From positions 1 to 60,811 of the forward strand of contig JAFVCK010000072.1 in the NCBI GenBank assembly GCA_017479265.1: a stretch of 60,811 bases of DNA, written 5' to 3'. Below the pieces are notes generated by a model. The model did no database searches, was not told the DNA's origin, and saw only the letters and a list, made by a program, of their open reading frames with translations. Every line of letters begins with the position of its first letter. The stretch's first letter is position 1. The stretch comes from Bacteroidales bacterium. GTDB lineage: Bacteria > Bacteroidota > Bacteroidia > Bacteroidales > UBA932. The position numbers were made by a program, and so were the translations under genes. Positions 37,551 to 46,642 of the stretch are shown here, in pieces.

Positions 37551-39161
37551 TCAGTTGTGATAATGGCTGTCTGTATTGCAAATGCTGCTGTAATACTGTA
37601 TTGCGTTGATTCTCAGCAGATAGGTCTTGGGGTCCGGATTGCGCCATACCATCTTTACATGGTGTCTGCCTTCCGGCAGCAGATACTTCCATGCAGGCTC
37701 AAGCTTGCGGGAAGTGCCCTTCATGGGCAGTACCGACACCTGGTCCAGAACACCGTCTATCCAGACTTCAATCTCCGCGACATAGTCGTCGTTTTCCTCG
37801 GCGAGGGCGAATACTTCGCTTCCGACGTGCTTCTTGGAGACCCTGGAAGCGTAATCGGCGCTTATTCCGCGCAGGCATACCAAGTTGCCCCATATCACAA
37901 AGCCGTTTCCGCTGAAGTCGAACTCATATTCCTTGTCCATCCATTCGTCCTTCTGGTCGCGGTACAGAGGCCATGTATCGGTGAAATTCTGCTCCAGAGG
38001 CAGCACGTCCGGCTTTGACACGGGAATGCTCACTTCATTTTCCGAGACCTTGCCGCCGTTCTTTTCAATCAGTTCAAGGGCGTGGCGGAAAGAATACTCC
38101 GAACCCTTGGCGAGGGATACGTCCGTGCCCTCGAAGTCCAGGTCCCAGATTTCCATGACGGGATTTTTCCAGAATTCCGGAATGCCTTTGAGACCGAGCA
38201 CAGCTCCAAGCACGCCTCCCACCGTAGCGGGATTGCAGTCGGAATCCTGTCCGCAGCGTGTGGCTATTTCGAGAGACTTCCCGAAGTCGCCGCCGCCGTA
38301 CAGCAGGCCCATGGCTACGTATGCGGAATTGATTTTTGCATCGATGTCGAAACTAAGGTACACTCCCTTCGGGCAGCCGAAATCATTGCCCCACTTTTTC
38401 AGTATCTCGAACCAGCTCTGCTTCCAGTCGCCGGGGTAACGCTTATGCAGCACGCGCACGTCGTTGACGCATTGCCAGAACGTGCTCTCCTGCGGAATGC
38501 CCTCGAGGGCCATGTCCAGTATCTTCGCCGGGTCGTTTTCCACGAAGGCCGCACTGTAAAGTCCTGATACGAAGGCTCCTCCGTAGAATCCGTCTCCGCT
38601 GTTCATTATGTGTCCTACCCTTGAGGCAATCTCCAGTGCCTGGTTCAGCATTCCGGGGGACATCATGCCGATGAAATCGGCTTCAATCTGGAAATCCAGG
38701 TCATCTGCGTGAGGGTTGTTGAGCCACAATCCGGATTCTGGAGGCATTATTCCATGCCTTATGTTGTAGCGGCCGGCCTGGTTGGCATGGGCAAGGTGAT
38801 AGGGGGCGTATGCAAAGCGCATCGCCAGGGAATCGCTGCTCACGTCCAGCCCCATCTGCTCGAAAGCTTCGGCAAATGTAAGGTCATTGTATATGTCGTC
38901 GAACAAGCCGGGCTTGCGGTCCCACCAATGTTTGACATAGCCTTCACCCCAGGATATGGGCTGCTGGTCGGGAATGAGCGTGCCGCAGTATTTGAATTCG
39001 GTCGGTGCGCCATATACTACTCCTATGGTCTGGCCGGCCCATCCGCCCATTATCTTGTCCATCAGCACATCCTTCGAAAGGGTGACTTCCGAAGGGAGGG
39101 CCTTTGGCGACGAGCAGGATGCAAGCCCTATCAGCAGGATTATCAACTTACTGTGCTTCAT
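37551..39161 (-). CDS. ADP-ribosylglycohydrolase-family lipoprotein (paralog B)
   Basis: A 536-residue lipoprotein with lipobox LASC (Cys16). Its ARH-type domain has MDKIMGGWAGQTIGVVYGAP, DDIYNDLTF (88-96), NPHADDLDFQIEADFIGM and GQDSDCNPATVGG with Asp306 and Asp308. It shares these variant motifs with paralog C, so the two form a subgroup distinct from paralog A. A C-terminal extension with RHHVKMVWRNPDPKTY resembles a carbohydrate-binding beta-sandwich. ATG 39161 overlaps the end of paralog A by 14 bp. It is probably outer-membrane anchored and acts on imported or surface-bound ribosylated material. Confidence 0.87.
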   Translation of the reverse strand: MKHSKLIILLIGLASCSSPKALPSEVTLSKDVLMDKIMGGWAGQTIGVVYGAPTEFKYCGTLIPDQQPISWGEGYVKHWWDRKPGLFDDIYNDLTFAEAFEQMGLDVSSDSLAMRFAYAPYHLAHANQAGRYNIRHGIMPPESGLWLNNPHADDLDFQIEADFIGMMSPGMLNQALEIASRVGHIMNSGDGFYGGAFVSGLYSAAFVENDPAKILDMALEGIPQESTFWQCVNDVRVLHKRYPGDWKQSWFEILKKWGNDFGCPKGVYLSFDIDAKINSAYVAMGLLYGGGDFGKSLEIATRCGQDSDCNPATVGGVLGAVLGLKGIPEFWKNPVMEIWDLDFEGTDVSLAKGSEYSFRHALELIEKNGGKVSENEVSIPVSKPDVLPLEQNFTDTWPLYRDQKDEWMDKEYEFDFSGNGFVIWGNLVCLRGISADYASRVSKKHVGSEVFALAEENDDYVAEIEVWIDGVLDQVSVLPMKGTSRKLEPAWKYLLPEGRHHVKMVWRNPDPKTYLLRINAIQYYSSICNTDSHYHN

Positions 39162-41112
39162 AGAATTGCAGTTCTGTGATGGAAATGAAAGATGTAACGT
39201 TCTTGGTGTATTTGTTCCAATGTACTTCCACTTTGTCATTGCCTGTTATGCGCATGGCCGTGGTGGTTACGGGCTCGAAGCGGAACAGGAACTCTCCGTT
39301 GTGCGGCTGGATGAAAACGGCATCGCTCTCGGGAAGGGCCGGGCTGATGGATGCCTCTATGGGCTGCCACGCTCCAGCCTCATCCATATACTCCAGATGC
39401 ATGTCGCTGTACCATCCGCCGAATTCTTCGAGAGTTCCGTAGTGGAATGCCGCCATGTTGACGGTGACGCTCTTGTCCCATCTGTATCCGAAATAATCCT
39501 GCTTGGGAGCGTTGCTCTTTTCCGAGAGGGAATAGAACGATGCTCCGGGACCTTCAAGTATGCCGTCGTTGATTACCTCTACGCCCTTTGCCCTGTAGGA
39601 CTTTCCGATTGTAGTCCAGCAGGAATCCAGGGTGGCATTGTCAGTCGTGCGGGAAAGAGCCAGTATTTCGGCCGCCTCGGGAGCGAGGTTGCGACCCCTG
39701 ACGATAAGGTTGAAATCCTTGATGATTGTGGTCTTCCCGTCGCTGAGGCTGAGGGTTATGGCAAAGTCGCCGACCTGGTCGGTTGTGCCGTGAAGGCGGC
39801 TTCCTTCCAGTTTCAATCCTTCAGGGAGACTGCCTCCGGTGAGGCTCCAGCGGTAATCCCTGTTCGTTACGCAGGCGAAGTCATAATCAACCGCCTCTCC
39901 CCGGATAATTCTTGGCTGGGGACCGATGCAGAACTCCAGAGGTGCATGGAAAACGGCCTTGGTGTTTATCCTGTAGTATTTTTCGCCATTTTCCTCGCGT
40001 ACTGATCCGCCACGGGCGATTATGATTTTTTCGGCCAGGTCCACGGTCCTTTCAATGAGGTCTTCTATGGAAGCGTCCGGCATGTCATAGCGCGTGACGT
40101 TTATGTACCTGTCGTTGAAAGGCTTGGTCCAATGCTCGAAAGGCATGCTTCTTTCCAGAGGAACGGAACCTACTCCGTTGATTACTCCGAGCAGGCCGCA
40201 GATTGTCGCGGTCTGGTTGTCGCAGTCGAATCCCAGGGCGCAGCCTATGTTGAGGGTCTTCTCTATGTCACCTTCGCCGTAAAGCAGTGACAGTATGCCC
40301 ATTGCTCCGTTGAGGTCAGCATTCCAGATAGCCTTGGTGGCATCCGGCTCGTTGAAATACAATTCTTCGGCTATGACCTTTCTCGCAGGCTTCCAATCCC
40401 GGGGATTCTGCCTGTGGAGTTCAATGCATTCGTCGATTATGCCGCGGAACCTGTCATTCTTCGGAAGGTATTCCTTTGCATGACATATCAGGGTGGGGAT
40501 GTCCTTCTCGAAGAATGCCTCGGAATACATGACGCCGTAAACTACGGTAGGGGACGTGGCCCAGTCGTCGGAGGTTATGCGTGCCGCCCAGTCGGAAATT
40601 CCGGCTGAATAAGCAGGCATGCCGGGAGCGGTGTAGGCCCATATCTCGTTAATGAGTTGAGGGTCAATCTGGAACCAATGGGGATTGTAGCGTTTGTCTC
40701 CTGTGAAAGGAGGGGTCAGGCCGTGATGCATCAGACCGAGGGCGGCGCGGTTGGCAAGCCATACCCTGTCCCGGATATGGTACATCCAGCCTTCCTTGAC
40801 CTGGGCGTAGGTAGGGTCTATGCCGTATTTCTCCATCATCAGCAGATAGAGGTATTCGACATCGGTATCGTCATCCGAGAAGGCTCCGTCCACCTCCGTC
40901 ATCTTGCGCAGGGCCTTGTTCCATACGAAGGGGCCTTCTCCGGGCTCGTCCACGAACTTGTTCTCATACTCCAGTCCGTAGATATTGCCCACCATCTGGC
41001 CTATCCAGGCACCGGCAATCTTGTCTTTAAGTTGCGTACGGCTTATCTCCTTGTACTTGCCGCTGCAAGAGACGGCCAGCAGGAGCACTGCCATATAAAG
41101 TATCCTTTTCAT
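39148..41112 (-). CDS. ADP-ribosylglycohydrolase-family lipoprotein (paralog A, canonical motif)
   Basis: A 654-residue lipoprotein, Cys16 in LLAVSC. The ARH-type domain retains the canonical first metal motif SDDDTDVEY (Asp80-82, Thr83) and GFDCDNQTATICG (Asp296, Asp298), with GAWIGQMVGNIYGLEYE at the N-terminus. After about 390 come an Ig-like segment (YRWSLTGGSLPEGLKLEG, typical of putative-Ig domains) and a C-terminal discoidin/F5-8-like module (ASFYSLSEKS to ITELQFYEAQ). The start overlaps the SusD stop (TAATG). It is the most likely true ADP-ribose hydrolase of the three. Confidence 0.88.
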   Translation of the reverse strand: MKRILYMAVLLLAVSCSGKYKEISRTQLKDKIAGAWIGQMVGNIYGLEYENKFVDEPGEGPFVWNKALRKMTEVDGAFSDDDTDVEYLYLLMMEKYGIDPTYAQVKEGWMYHIRDRVWLANRAALGLMHHGLTPPFTGDKRYNPHWFQIDPQLINEIWAYTAPGMPAYSAGISDWAARITSDDWATSPTVVYGVMYSEAFFEKDIPTLICHAKEYLPKNDRFRGIIDECIELHRQNPRDWKPARKVIAEELYFNEPDATKAIWNADLNGAMGILSLLYGEGDIEKTLNIGCALGFDCDNQTATICGLLGVINGVGSVPLERSMPFEHWTKPFNDRYINVTRYDMPDASIEDLIERTVDLAEKIIIARGGSVREENGEKYYRINTKAVFHAPLEFCIGPQPRIIRGEAVDYDFACVTNRDYRWSLTGGSLPEGLKLEGSRLHGTTDQVGDFAITLSLSDGKTTIIKDFNLIVRGRNLAPEAAEILALSRTTDNATLDSCWTTIGKSYRAKGVEVINDGILEGPGASFYSLSEKSNAPKQDYFGYRWDKSVTVNMAAFHYGTLEEFGGWYSDMHLEYMDEAGAWQPIEASISPALPESDAVFIQPHNGEFLFRFEPVTTTAMRITGNDKVEVHWNKYTKNVTSFISITELQFYEAQ

Positions 41113-42692
41113 TACTCTTTGTCGTTAGGGCTGGAATAACCTGGATTCTGCTTGAGGTTGGGGTTGGCTCCACGCATCTCCTCGGGGATGGGCAGCAGGA
41201 GTTCTCGCTCCTCTCCGGCCTCTTTGCACCACCATTTGTCCAGATATTTTCCAAATCGTATGAGGTCCTGCCTTACCCAGCCTTCAAGGCACAGTTCGTG
41301 CTGGCGCTCGATAAGGAAATTGTCAAGCGTAAGGTCCGCTGCCGTCATGGGTGAAAGGCCTGCACGGGAGCGTATCTGCTGGAATTCGGGCACTGCCGCG
41401 GCTTCTCCTTCCTTGCCCTGGCGGATGAGGCATTCCACGTACATCAGGACCACGTCCGAGTAGCGCATGGTTATGAAGTCGTTCTCCATGCTGACGCTGT
41501 ATCCTGTCTGGCTGCCGTCGGTCTGGTATTCCCATTTGATAATCCTGGCTCCGTCCTTTCTGGCAAGACCCTTGGTGTACTTGTCTTCAGCAATGTCGAT
41601 ATCCTCGAGTATGTAGTCCTGATAAACGGGCTCTCCCTTGCGGTTCACTCCAACCGCTATTCTCCAAGGATTGCCGCTCAGGTCATATACCTGGCCGAAC
41701 AGCCATGTGTCACTCTTGCGCTTGTCGGCGGGGTCGTAGGTGGCCATGAAATCCGGCTGTCCTATGAAAGAACCGTTCCATGTGCCGCTGACGTTCCATA
41801 TCTTTTCGCAGTCGGCGTTGAGAGTGAAGCACCATACATAGAACGCATTGCGGTCAGAAGTCGTAATTCCGGTGCTGTACGGAATGGCGAAAATGGCCTC
41901 GGTCGAGTTCTCGTTATGCACGGCGAAATTCTCCTTGTATGTGTTTGTAAGCTTGAAGTGTCCGCTTTCCATTATGCTCTTGCACTCCTGAGCCGCCTCA
42001 GCCCACATTTCCTGACCGGTCCACACCTTGGCGTTGAGATACATCTTGGCAAGGAGGAAGTGGGCCATGTCGCGTGTTGCCCTGCCGTAGGTGGCGGCAG
42101 AAGGCGTTTCGGGCAACATGTCTATGTTGTCTTTCAGCTCTTTCACTATGAAATCGAACATGAAAGCCCTGTCCTTGACCTCGGGATATCCTGTCTGCGA
42201 CTTGTCAACCGAATAGGGAACGTTGCCCCAGCAGTCAATCGCCATCATGTAGCAATATGCCCTCAAGGTCTTCATCTCCGCTATGATGGACTTTTTCGCA
42301 TCGTTCATCTCTCCGGAATGCTCGACCTCGTAAATGACATCGTTGCAGCCTGCAATGGTATTGAAGCAGAATTCCCATGCGGTGCGGATCAGCTTGTTGT
42401 TGGTCTGCATGCGGTGGGTCTGGAGCTCACGGTAGCGAGGCTCCGTCCAACTTCCGTTGTAGGAACGGGGCACGGCCATTTCGTTGCCGAGCTGCAGGAC
42501 CATGGTCCACATGCTCTGTTCCACGGCCCAGTTCTGAAGCAGGGTGTACGGGCGGGCGCTGTATATCTTCAACTGGCTCTCGTTGCTGAAGAATTCCTCC
42601 TTTGGCAACTGGGAGAAAATGGTCTCGTCAAGATTGGTGCAGGCGGGCATTGCCAGCATCGTCATCACGATAAGTATCAGTATCTTTTTCAT
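41112..42692 (-). CDS. SusD/RagB-family surface lipoprotein
   Basis: A 526-residue SusD-like lipoprotein forming the lid of the SusC channel. The signal sequence ends MLAMPAC (Cys18), followed by TNLDETIFSQLPKEEFF, typical of the family. An alpha-helical TPR core shows FNTIAGCNDVIYEVE, AEMKTLRAYCYMMAIDCWGN and ARDMAHFLLAKMYLNA-like positions. The C-terminus has FLIERQHELCLEGWVRQDLI, the usual RagB ending. It lies 12 bp after susC. The ligand is probably a ribosylated glycan or nucleotide derivative, judged from neighbours only. Confidence 0.95.
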   Translation of the reverse strand: MKKILILIVMTMLAMPACTNLDETIFSQLPKEEFFSNESQLKIYSARPYTLLQNWAVEQSMWTMVLQLGNEMAVPRSYNGSWTEPRYRELQTHRMQTNNKLIRTAWEFCFNTIAGCNDVIYEVEHSGEMNDAKKSIIAEMKTLRAYCYMMAIDCWGNVPYSVDKSQTGYPEVKDRAFMFDFIVKELKDNIDMLPETPSAATYGRATRDMAHFLLAKMYLNAKVWTGQEMWAEAAQECKSIMESGHFKLTNTYKENFAVHNENSTEAIFAIPYSTGITTSDRNAFYVWCFTLNADCEKIWNVSGTWNGSFIGQPDFMATYDPADKRKSDTWLFGQVYDLSGNPWRIAVGVNRKGEPVYQDYILEDIDIAEDKYTKGLARKDGARIIKWEYQTDGSQTGYSVSMENDFITMRYSDVVLMYVECLIRQGKEGEAAAVPEFQQIRSRAGLSPMTAADLTLDNFLIERQHELCLEGWVRQDLIRFGKYLDKWWCKEAGEERELLLPIPEEMRGANPNLKQNPGYSSPNDKE

Positions 42693-42704
42693 AAGTATGC
42701 CATA

Positions 42705-45602
42705 TTAGAAGGTCAAAGATGCTCCAAGAGTGAATACCCTTGTGCGGGGATAATAGGTAAGAGGTGCGATACCGGGTGCCAGACCGCCGAGAGAAACTTC
42801 CGGGTCCACTCCCGTGTATCCTGTAAGTATGAACACGTTCTGCGCCGTAGCATAGAAGCGAAGTCCCTTGAGGTACTTGTTGTTCATGGGAACGTCATAC
42901 GAGAATGAGATATTGTCCAGCTTGAGGTAGGTGGCATCCTCCAGATACTTGGAAGAATACACTACGCTGCCCGTAAAGGTCTGGTCGTTGAGCCATGTGT
43001 TCTGTATGTTCTGCATTCCTAGGTTGGTCAGGTTCTCATAGACACCCCTCATCTGGTTGAGGACCTTGCCGCCTATGGAAGCACGGAGGGTTGCGCTGAG
43101 GCTGAACCTTCCGTAGCGCAGGCTGTTGCTAAATCCGAGGTCCACTGCGGGGAACGCACTGCCCAGAGGGACCCATTCGTTCTCGTCCTCGGTTGAAATT
43201 ACGGCATTGCCGGTTTCGTCAACTCCTTGATAGACAGGGCCGTAGAAACTACCAAGGCTCTTGCCCTCGGTGAGGCGCTGCGTATAGGCTCCAAGGGGAG
43301 TGTTGACCCATCCTATGCGGTAGTCCTGGTCCTTGAATTCCTCGTTGGTGAACTTGACGAGCTTGTTCTCATTGTGAGACAGGATGAACGTCGCATCCCA
43401 CTCGAACTTCTCCGTCTTGACGGGTATTGCGTTGATAGTCACCTCTATACCGCTGTTGCTGATGGAACCGACATTGGTGAACAAGGTCTTGTAGTCGTAT
43501 GGAGGCACAGGCACTGCATAATGATACAGCAGGTCTGTCGTGAGGCGGTAATAATAATCTATGGTACCGCTCAGACGGCCGTTCAGTACCGACCAGTCTA
43601 TACCGACATTGAACTCTGATTTCTTCTCCCAGCCGAGGTCGGGGTTGGCATTGTTGGCAGGTACATAGGTGTTGTACCATTTGCCTCCCGAGTAATATTT
43701 TCCGCTGGTAGCCATGAGCAGCAGTGACTGGTAGTTGCTGAAATCCTGGTTGCCGGTAACACCGTATCCGGCCCTTAGCTTGAGTTCGTCCAGCCATTTC
43801 ACATTCTTCATGAACGGCTCCTGGGAGATGCGCCAGCCGAGGCTTACGGCAGGGAACCATCCCCATTTGTGGTTCTTTCCGAAGCGGGAGGAACCGTCAC
43901 GCCGCAGGGATACCGACGCAAGGTAACGGTCTGCATAATTGTACATTACGCGGCCGAAGAATGCAATGTAACGGCTCCTGCTGCGCTCGGAGTCCATTTC
44001 TGCCATGCCATCCTGCAGGGCGTATCCGGAGCCTATGTTGTCCGTTCCGAAGAGGTCGGTGTCGAAGCTGTAGTTGTCCATGAACGAGGAGCGGTCGTTC
44101 CTCTCCTGCCAAGTGTAGCCCAGAATGGCCTGCAAGCCATGGTCTCCGAAACTGTTGGAATACTGCAAGGTGCTCTCGAACTGGAGGTTGCTGCCTGATG
44201 AATTGCTTATCTCGGCTGTTCCCATCCTTCCGGTTTCGCCCGGATAGAAGCGGGTCTTGTAGTCACGGCTTTCGTAGCGCTCGCTGTTGTAGCTGATGAA
44301 GTTGTCCCACTTCAAACCCTTGACAGGCTTTATGTTGAGGGTTGCACGTCCGTTCACGCCCATAATGTCTATGTCGGTCTCTCCCGTTCGCTCGTTCAGC
44401 ATGGCTACAGGGTTGTAGTAGTCCATTGCAGAAATGGTGAAATATCCTCCGTTGTCCGTGTCGTTCTCATCATAGACAGGCTCGGTGGGGTTGTGGAAGA
44501 AGGCCTGGCGGAAAAGTCCCTGGCGGGTTCCGTTATATTTGCGTTTGCCGTAGGAGAGGTTGTAGTCGAATGTCAGCCAGCCCTCTATGGCCTCCTGATG
44601 GATATTGGTCTTGAAGAGGTATTTGTTGGCATCGTTCCTTTTCAGCATTCCCTGGTTCTGCTCGATGTTGATGACAGTACGGTGGGAGAACTTCTGGCTG
44701 CCGCCTGCTATTGCAAGGCTGTGGCGGTGGCTGACAGGAGTGCGGGTAATCTCCTTGAACCAGTCGGTTTCGGCTCCGTACAGGTAGGCTTCGGGACCGC
44801 TTACGTGTACTTCCACTGCATCGCGGAACTGGCTGGGAGTCAGCGGAACTGCCCTTGACAGCACGGTCTGGACGGATACTTGTCCGTCATATTCCACTGT
44901 GGTGCGTCCGGTCTTTGCTCTCTTTGTGGTAATGATGATGACACCGTTGGTGCCCCTCGTACCGTAGATGGCGGCAGCGGAACCGTCCTTGAGCACGTCC
45001 ATGGATTCCACTTCCTGGAAGTTGATGCTGTTAAGGTCGGCATCTACCACTCCGTCTATGATGATGAGAGGTCCCTGACCTGCGCTGAGGGTGTTGGTGC
45101 CTCGGAGCAGGATTTCGAAAGAACCGTTAGGGTCGGCTCCGTTGGGATTGGTTATGGTCAGGCCGGCCACCTTGCCCTGCAACATTCCTGCAGGGGAGAG
45201 GAAGGCTCCCTTGTCGAAGTCTTCGCTGCGAAGGCTGGTCACTGAACCTGTCACTTCCTTCTTGGTCGTAGTACCGTAACCGATTGCCACGGCCTCGTTC
45301 AGCATGGTAGCTGCGGAAGGAGTCATGTTGACCGGGTATGACGTGGCATCGCCTACGGTGAATACGAAATCATCGTAGCCGAGGAAAGAGACGGTGACTG
45401 TGTCGCCCTTCTTGGCATTCAGGGAATAGTTGCCCCTTTCGTCGGTGAGGGCGTAAGTGCCTCCTCCGCTCACAAGGGATGCTCCCACGAGGGGCTCTCC
45501 CTTTTCATCGGCCACCTTGCCGGTGATTCGTCCCTGGGCGAAGGCCACGAGGCCGACGCACAGGAGGACTATGCTTGCCGATAGTTTGAACAAATGTTTC
45601 AT
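42705..45602 (-). CDS. SusC/RagA-family TonB-dependent outer-membrane transporter
   Basis: A 965-residue TonB-dependent channel. Signal peptide MKHLFKLSASIVLLCVGLVA, then a carboxypeptidase-regulatory-like domain (GRITGKVADEKGEPLVGASL, about 24-95). The plug follows, with SusC signatures AVAIGYGTTTKKEVTGSV, MLQGKVAGLTITNPNG and SAAAIYGTRGTNGVIIITT. The barrel ends YPRTRVFTLGASLTF with terminal Phe. ATG 45602 gives the signal peptide; the same frame stays open upstream through the antisense of the permease gene, which is not real coding. It pairs with the downstream SusD. Confidence 0.96.
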   Translation of the reverse strand: MKHLFKLSASIVLLCVGLVAFAQGRITGKVADEKGEPLVGASLVSGGGTYALTDERGNYSLNAKKGDTVTVSFLGYDDFVFTVGDATSYPVNMTPSAATMLNEAVAIGYGTTTKKEVTGSVTSLRSEDFDKGAFLSPAGMLQGKVAGLTITNPNGADPNGSFEILLRGTNTLSAGQGPLIIIDGVVDADLNSINFQEVESMDVLKDGSAAAIYGTRGTNGVIIITTKRAKTGRTTVEYDGQVSVQTVLSRAVPLTPSQFRDAVEVHVSGPEAYLYGAETDWFKEITRTPVSHRHSLAIAGGSQKFSHRTVINIEQNQGMLKRNDANKYLFKTNIHQEAIEGWLTFDYNLSYGKRKYNGTRQGLFRQAFFHNPTEPVYDENDTDNGGYFTISAMDYYNPVAMLNERTGETDIDIMGVNGRATLNIKPVKGLKWDNFISYNSERYESRDYKTRFYPGETGRMGTAEISNSSGSNLQFESTLQYSNSFGDHGLQAILGYTWQERNDRSSFMDNYSFDTDLFGTDNIGSGYALQDGMAEMDSERSRSRYIAFFGRVMYNYADRYLASVSLRRDGSSRFGKNHKWGWFPAVSLGWRISQEPFMKNVKWLDELKLRAGYGVTGNQDFSNYQSLLLMATSGKYYSGGKWYNTYVPANNANPDLGWEKKSEFNVGIDWSVLNGRLSGTIDYYYRLTTDLLYHYAVPVPPYDYKTLFTNVGSISNSGIEVTINAIPVKTEKFEWDATFILSHNENKLVKFTNEEFKDQDYRIGWVNTPLGAYTQRLTEGKSLGSFYGPVYQGVDETGNAVISTEDENEWVPLGSAFPAVDLGFSNSLRYGRFSLSATLRASIGGKVLNQMRGVYENLTNLGMQNIQNTWLNDQTFTGSVVYSSKYLEDATYLKLDNISFSYDVPMNNKYLKGLRFYATAQNVFILTGYTGVDPEVSLGGLAPGIAPLTYYPRTRVFTLGASLTF

Positions 45603-45613
45603 ATTCTTGAAGC

Positions 45614-46630
45614 TCAATTGTTTCCTGCCACTACTATGCAGGCGAGGCCTGCTATGAAGAGAGCGAACATTACGCCCAGGAGACCATATACCTTCTTGTC
45701 GGAGCCCTTGAATTCTTTCCATACGAAAACGCCCCAAATAGCCGCTATCATAGGAGCTCCCTGGCCGAGGGCATAGGATACGGCGGCACCTGCCTTCCCG
45801 GAGGCAATGTAGCTGAATGCCGTTCCAAGGCACCAGATTGCACCTCCGAGCATACCCACGAGATGGGTCTTGGCACTGCCCTTGAAATACTGCGAATATG
45901 TAACGGGCTCGCCGACGAAAGGCTTGCGCATTACAAGGGTGTTGAAGCAGAAGTTGCTGAGCAGCACGCCGATGGAGAAGATGAATATTGCCGTGTAGGG
46001 AGTGACTTTGCCGGCTGCGGGATTTGCGAAATTCTCGCCGTCCATTCCCTTCTGTACAAGGAAGAAGAAAAGGGACATCAGAACGCCTGCGCACACTGCC
46101 AGCAGGATGCCCTTCTTTGAAGAGGAGTTGTCCTCGTTGGAGGAGCCGGCCTTCTTGCCGGAGGCTATGCCGTTGCAGATTATTGCCACTACCACCAGGG
46201 CCACTCCGAGGAACAGCAGGGTAGGGTCACCCTTGGAAACGCCTCCGAAATAGTTGAAGAACACGCCCAGTACCAGAGCCAGGCCTACTCCCAGAGGGAA
46301 TGCTACAGACATTCCGGCGAGAGCCGTCGAAGCGGAAAGCAGTATGTTCGAAGCGTTGAATATGATACCGCCCAGGGCCACCCATCCGAGGCTTGCGAGG
46401 CTCGCTTGTGAAAGGTCTTGGAGGAAAGGACGGCCTTCGCTGCCTATGCTGCCCATCGTGAAGCAGAGCAGAAGGGCGAAAAGGACCATTCCTATCACAT
46501 AGTCCCAGTAAAAAAGCTCATATCTCCAACTCTTTGCTGCAAGTTTCTGTGTATTTCCCCAGGAACCCCAGCAGAGCATTGTAACCAGGCAGAATACGAC
46601 TGCGAGTGTGTAACTGTGAACGATGAACAT
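45614..46630 (-). CDS. GRP-family sugar permease (probable ribose uptake)
   Basis: A 338-residue inner-membrane protein with about ten helices, of the DMT-superfamily GRP/RhaT type. The N-terminus MLCWGSWGNTQKLAAKSWRYE is characteristic. A central Lys/Ser/Asp linker (about 152-166) splits two five-helix halves; the second contains GGAIWCLGTAFSYIASGKAG. It lies between ribokinase and susC in the same operon, so it should move the ribose-containing product, most likely ribose, across the inner membrane. Homologous permeases occur in rus ribose-scavenging loci of Bacteroides, as I recall. Substrate is inferred. Confidence 0.87.
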   Translation of the reverse strand: MFIVHSYTLAVVFCLVTMLCWGSWGNTQKLAAKSWRYELFYWDYVIGMVLFALLLCFTMGSIGSEGRPFLQDLSQASLASLGWVALGGIIFNASNILLSASTALAGMSVAFPLGVGLALVLGVFFNYFGGVSKGDPTLLFLGVALVVVAIICNGIASGKKAGSSNEDNSSSKKGILLAVCAGVLMSLFFFLVQKGMDGENFANPAAGKVTPYTAIFIFSIGVLLSNFCFNTLVMRKPFVGEPVTYSQYFKGSAKTHLVGMLGGAIWCLGTAFSYIASGKAGAAVSYALGQGAPMIAAIWGVFVWKEFKGSDKKVYGLLGVMFALFIAGLACIVVAGNN

Positions 46631-46642
46631 GATTATCTGATT

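Noticed and set aside
39148-41112. Pseudogene or frameshift among the three ADP-ribosylglycohydrolase copies
   Set aside because: All three have intact frames, lipoboxes and both metal-motif regions; the short overlaps are normal operon packing.
41112-45602. Generic starch- or xylan-type PUL
   Set aside because: No glycoside hydrolase of a known plant-glycan family lies in the operon; ribokinase and ADP-ribosylglycohydrolases point to ribose instead.
45603-46094. A 164-residue N-terminal extension in frame with SusC
   Set aside because: It is antisense to the permease gene, lacks a signal peptide and is Arg/Ser-rich; ATG 45602 gives a typical SusC start.
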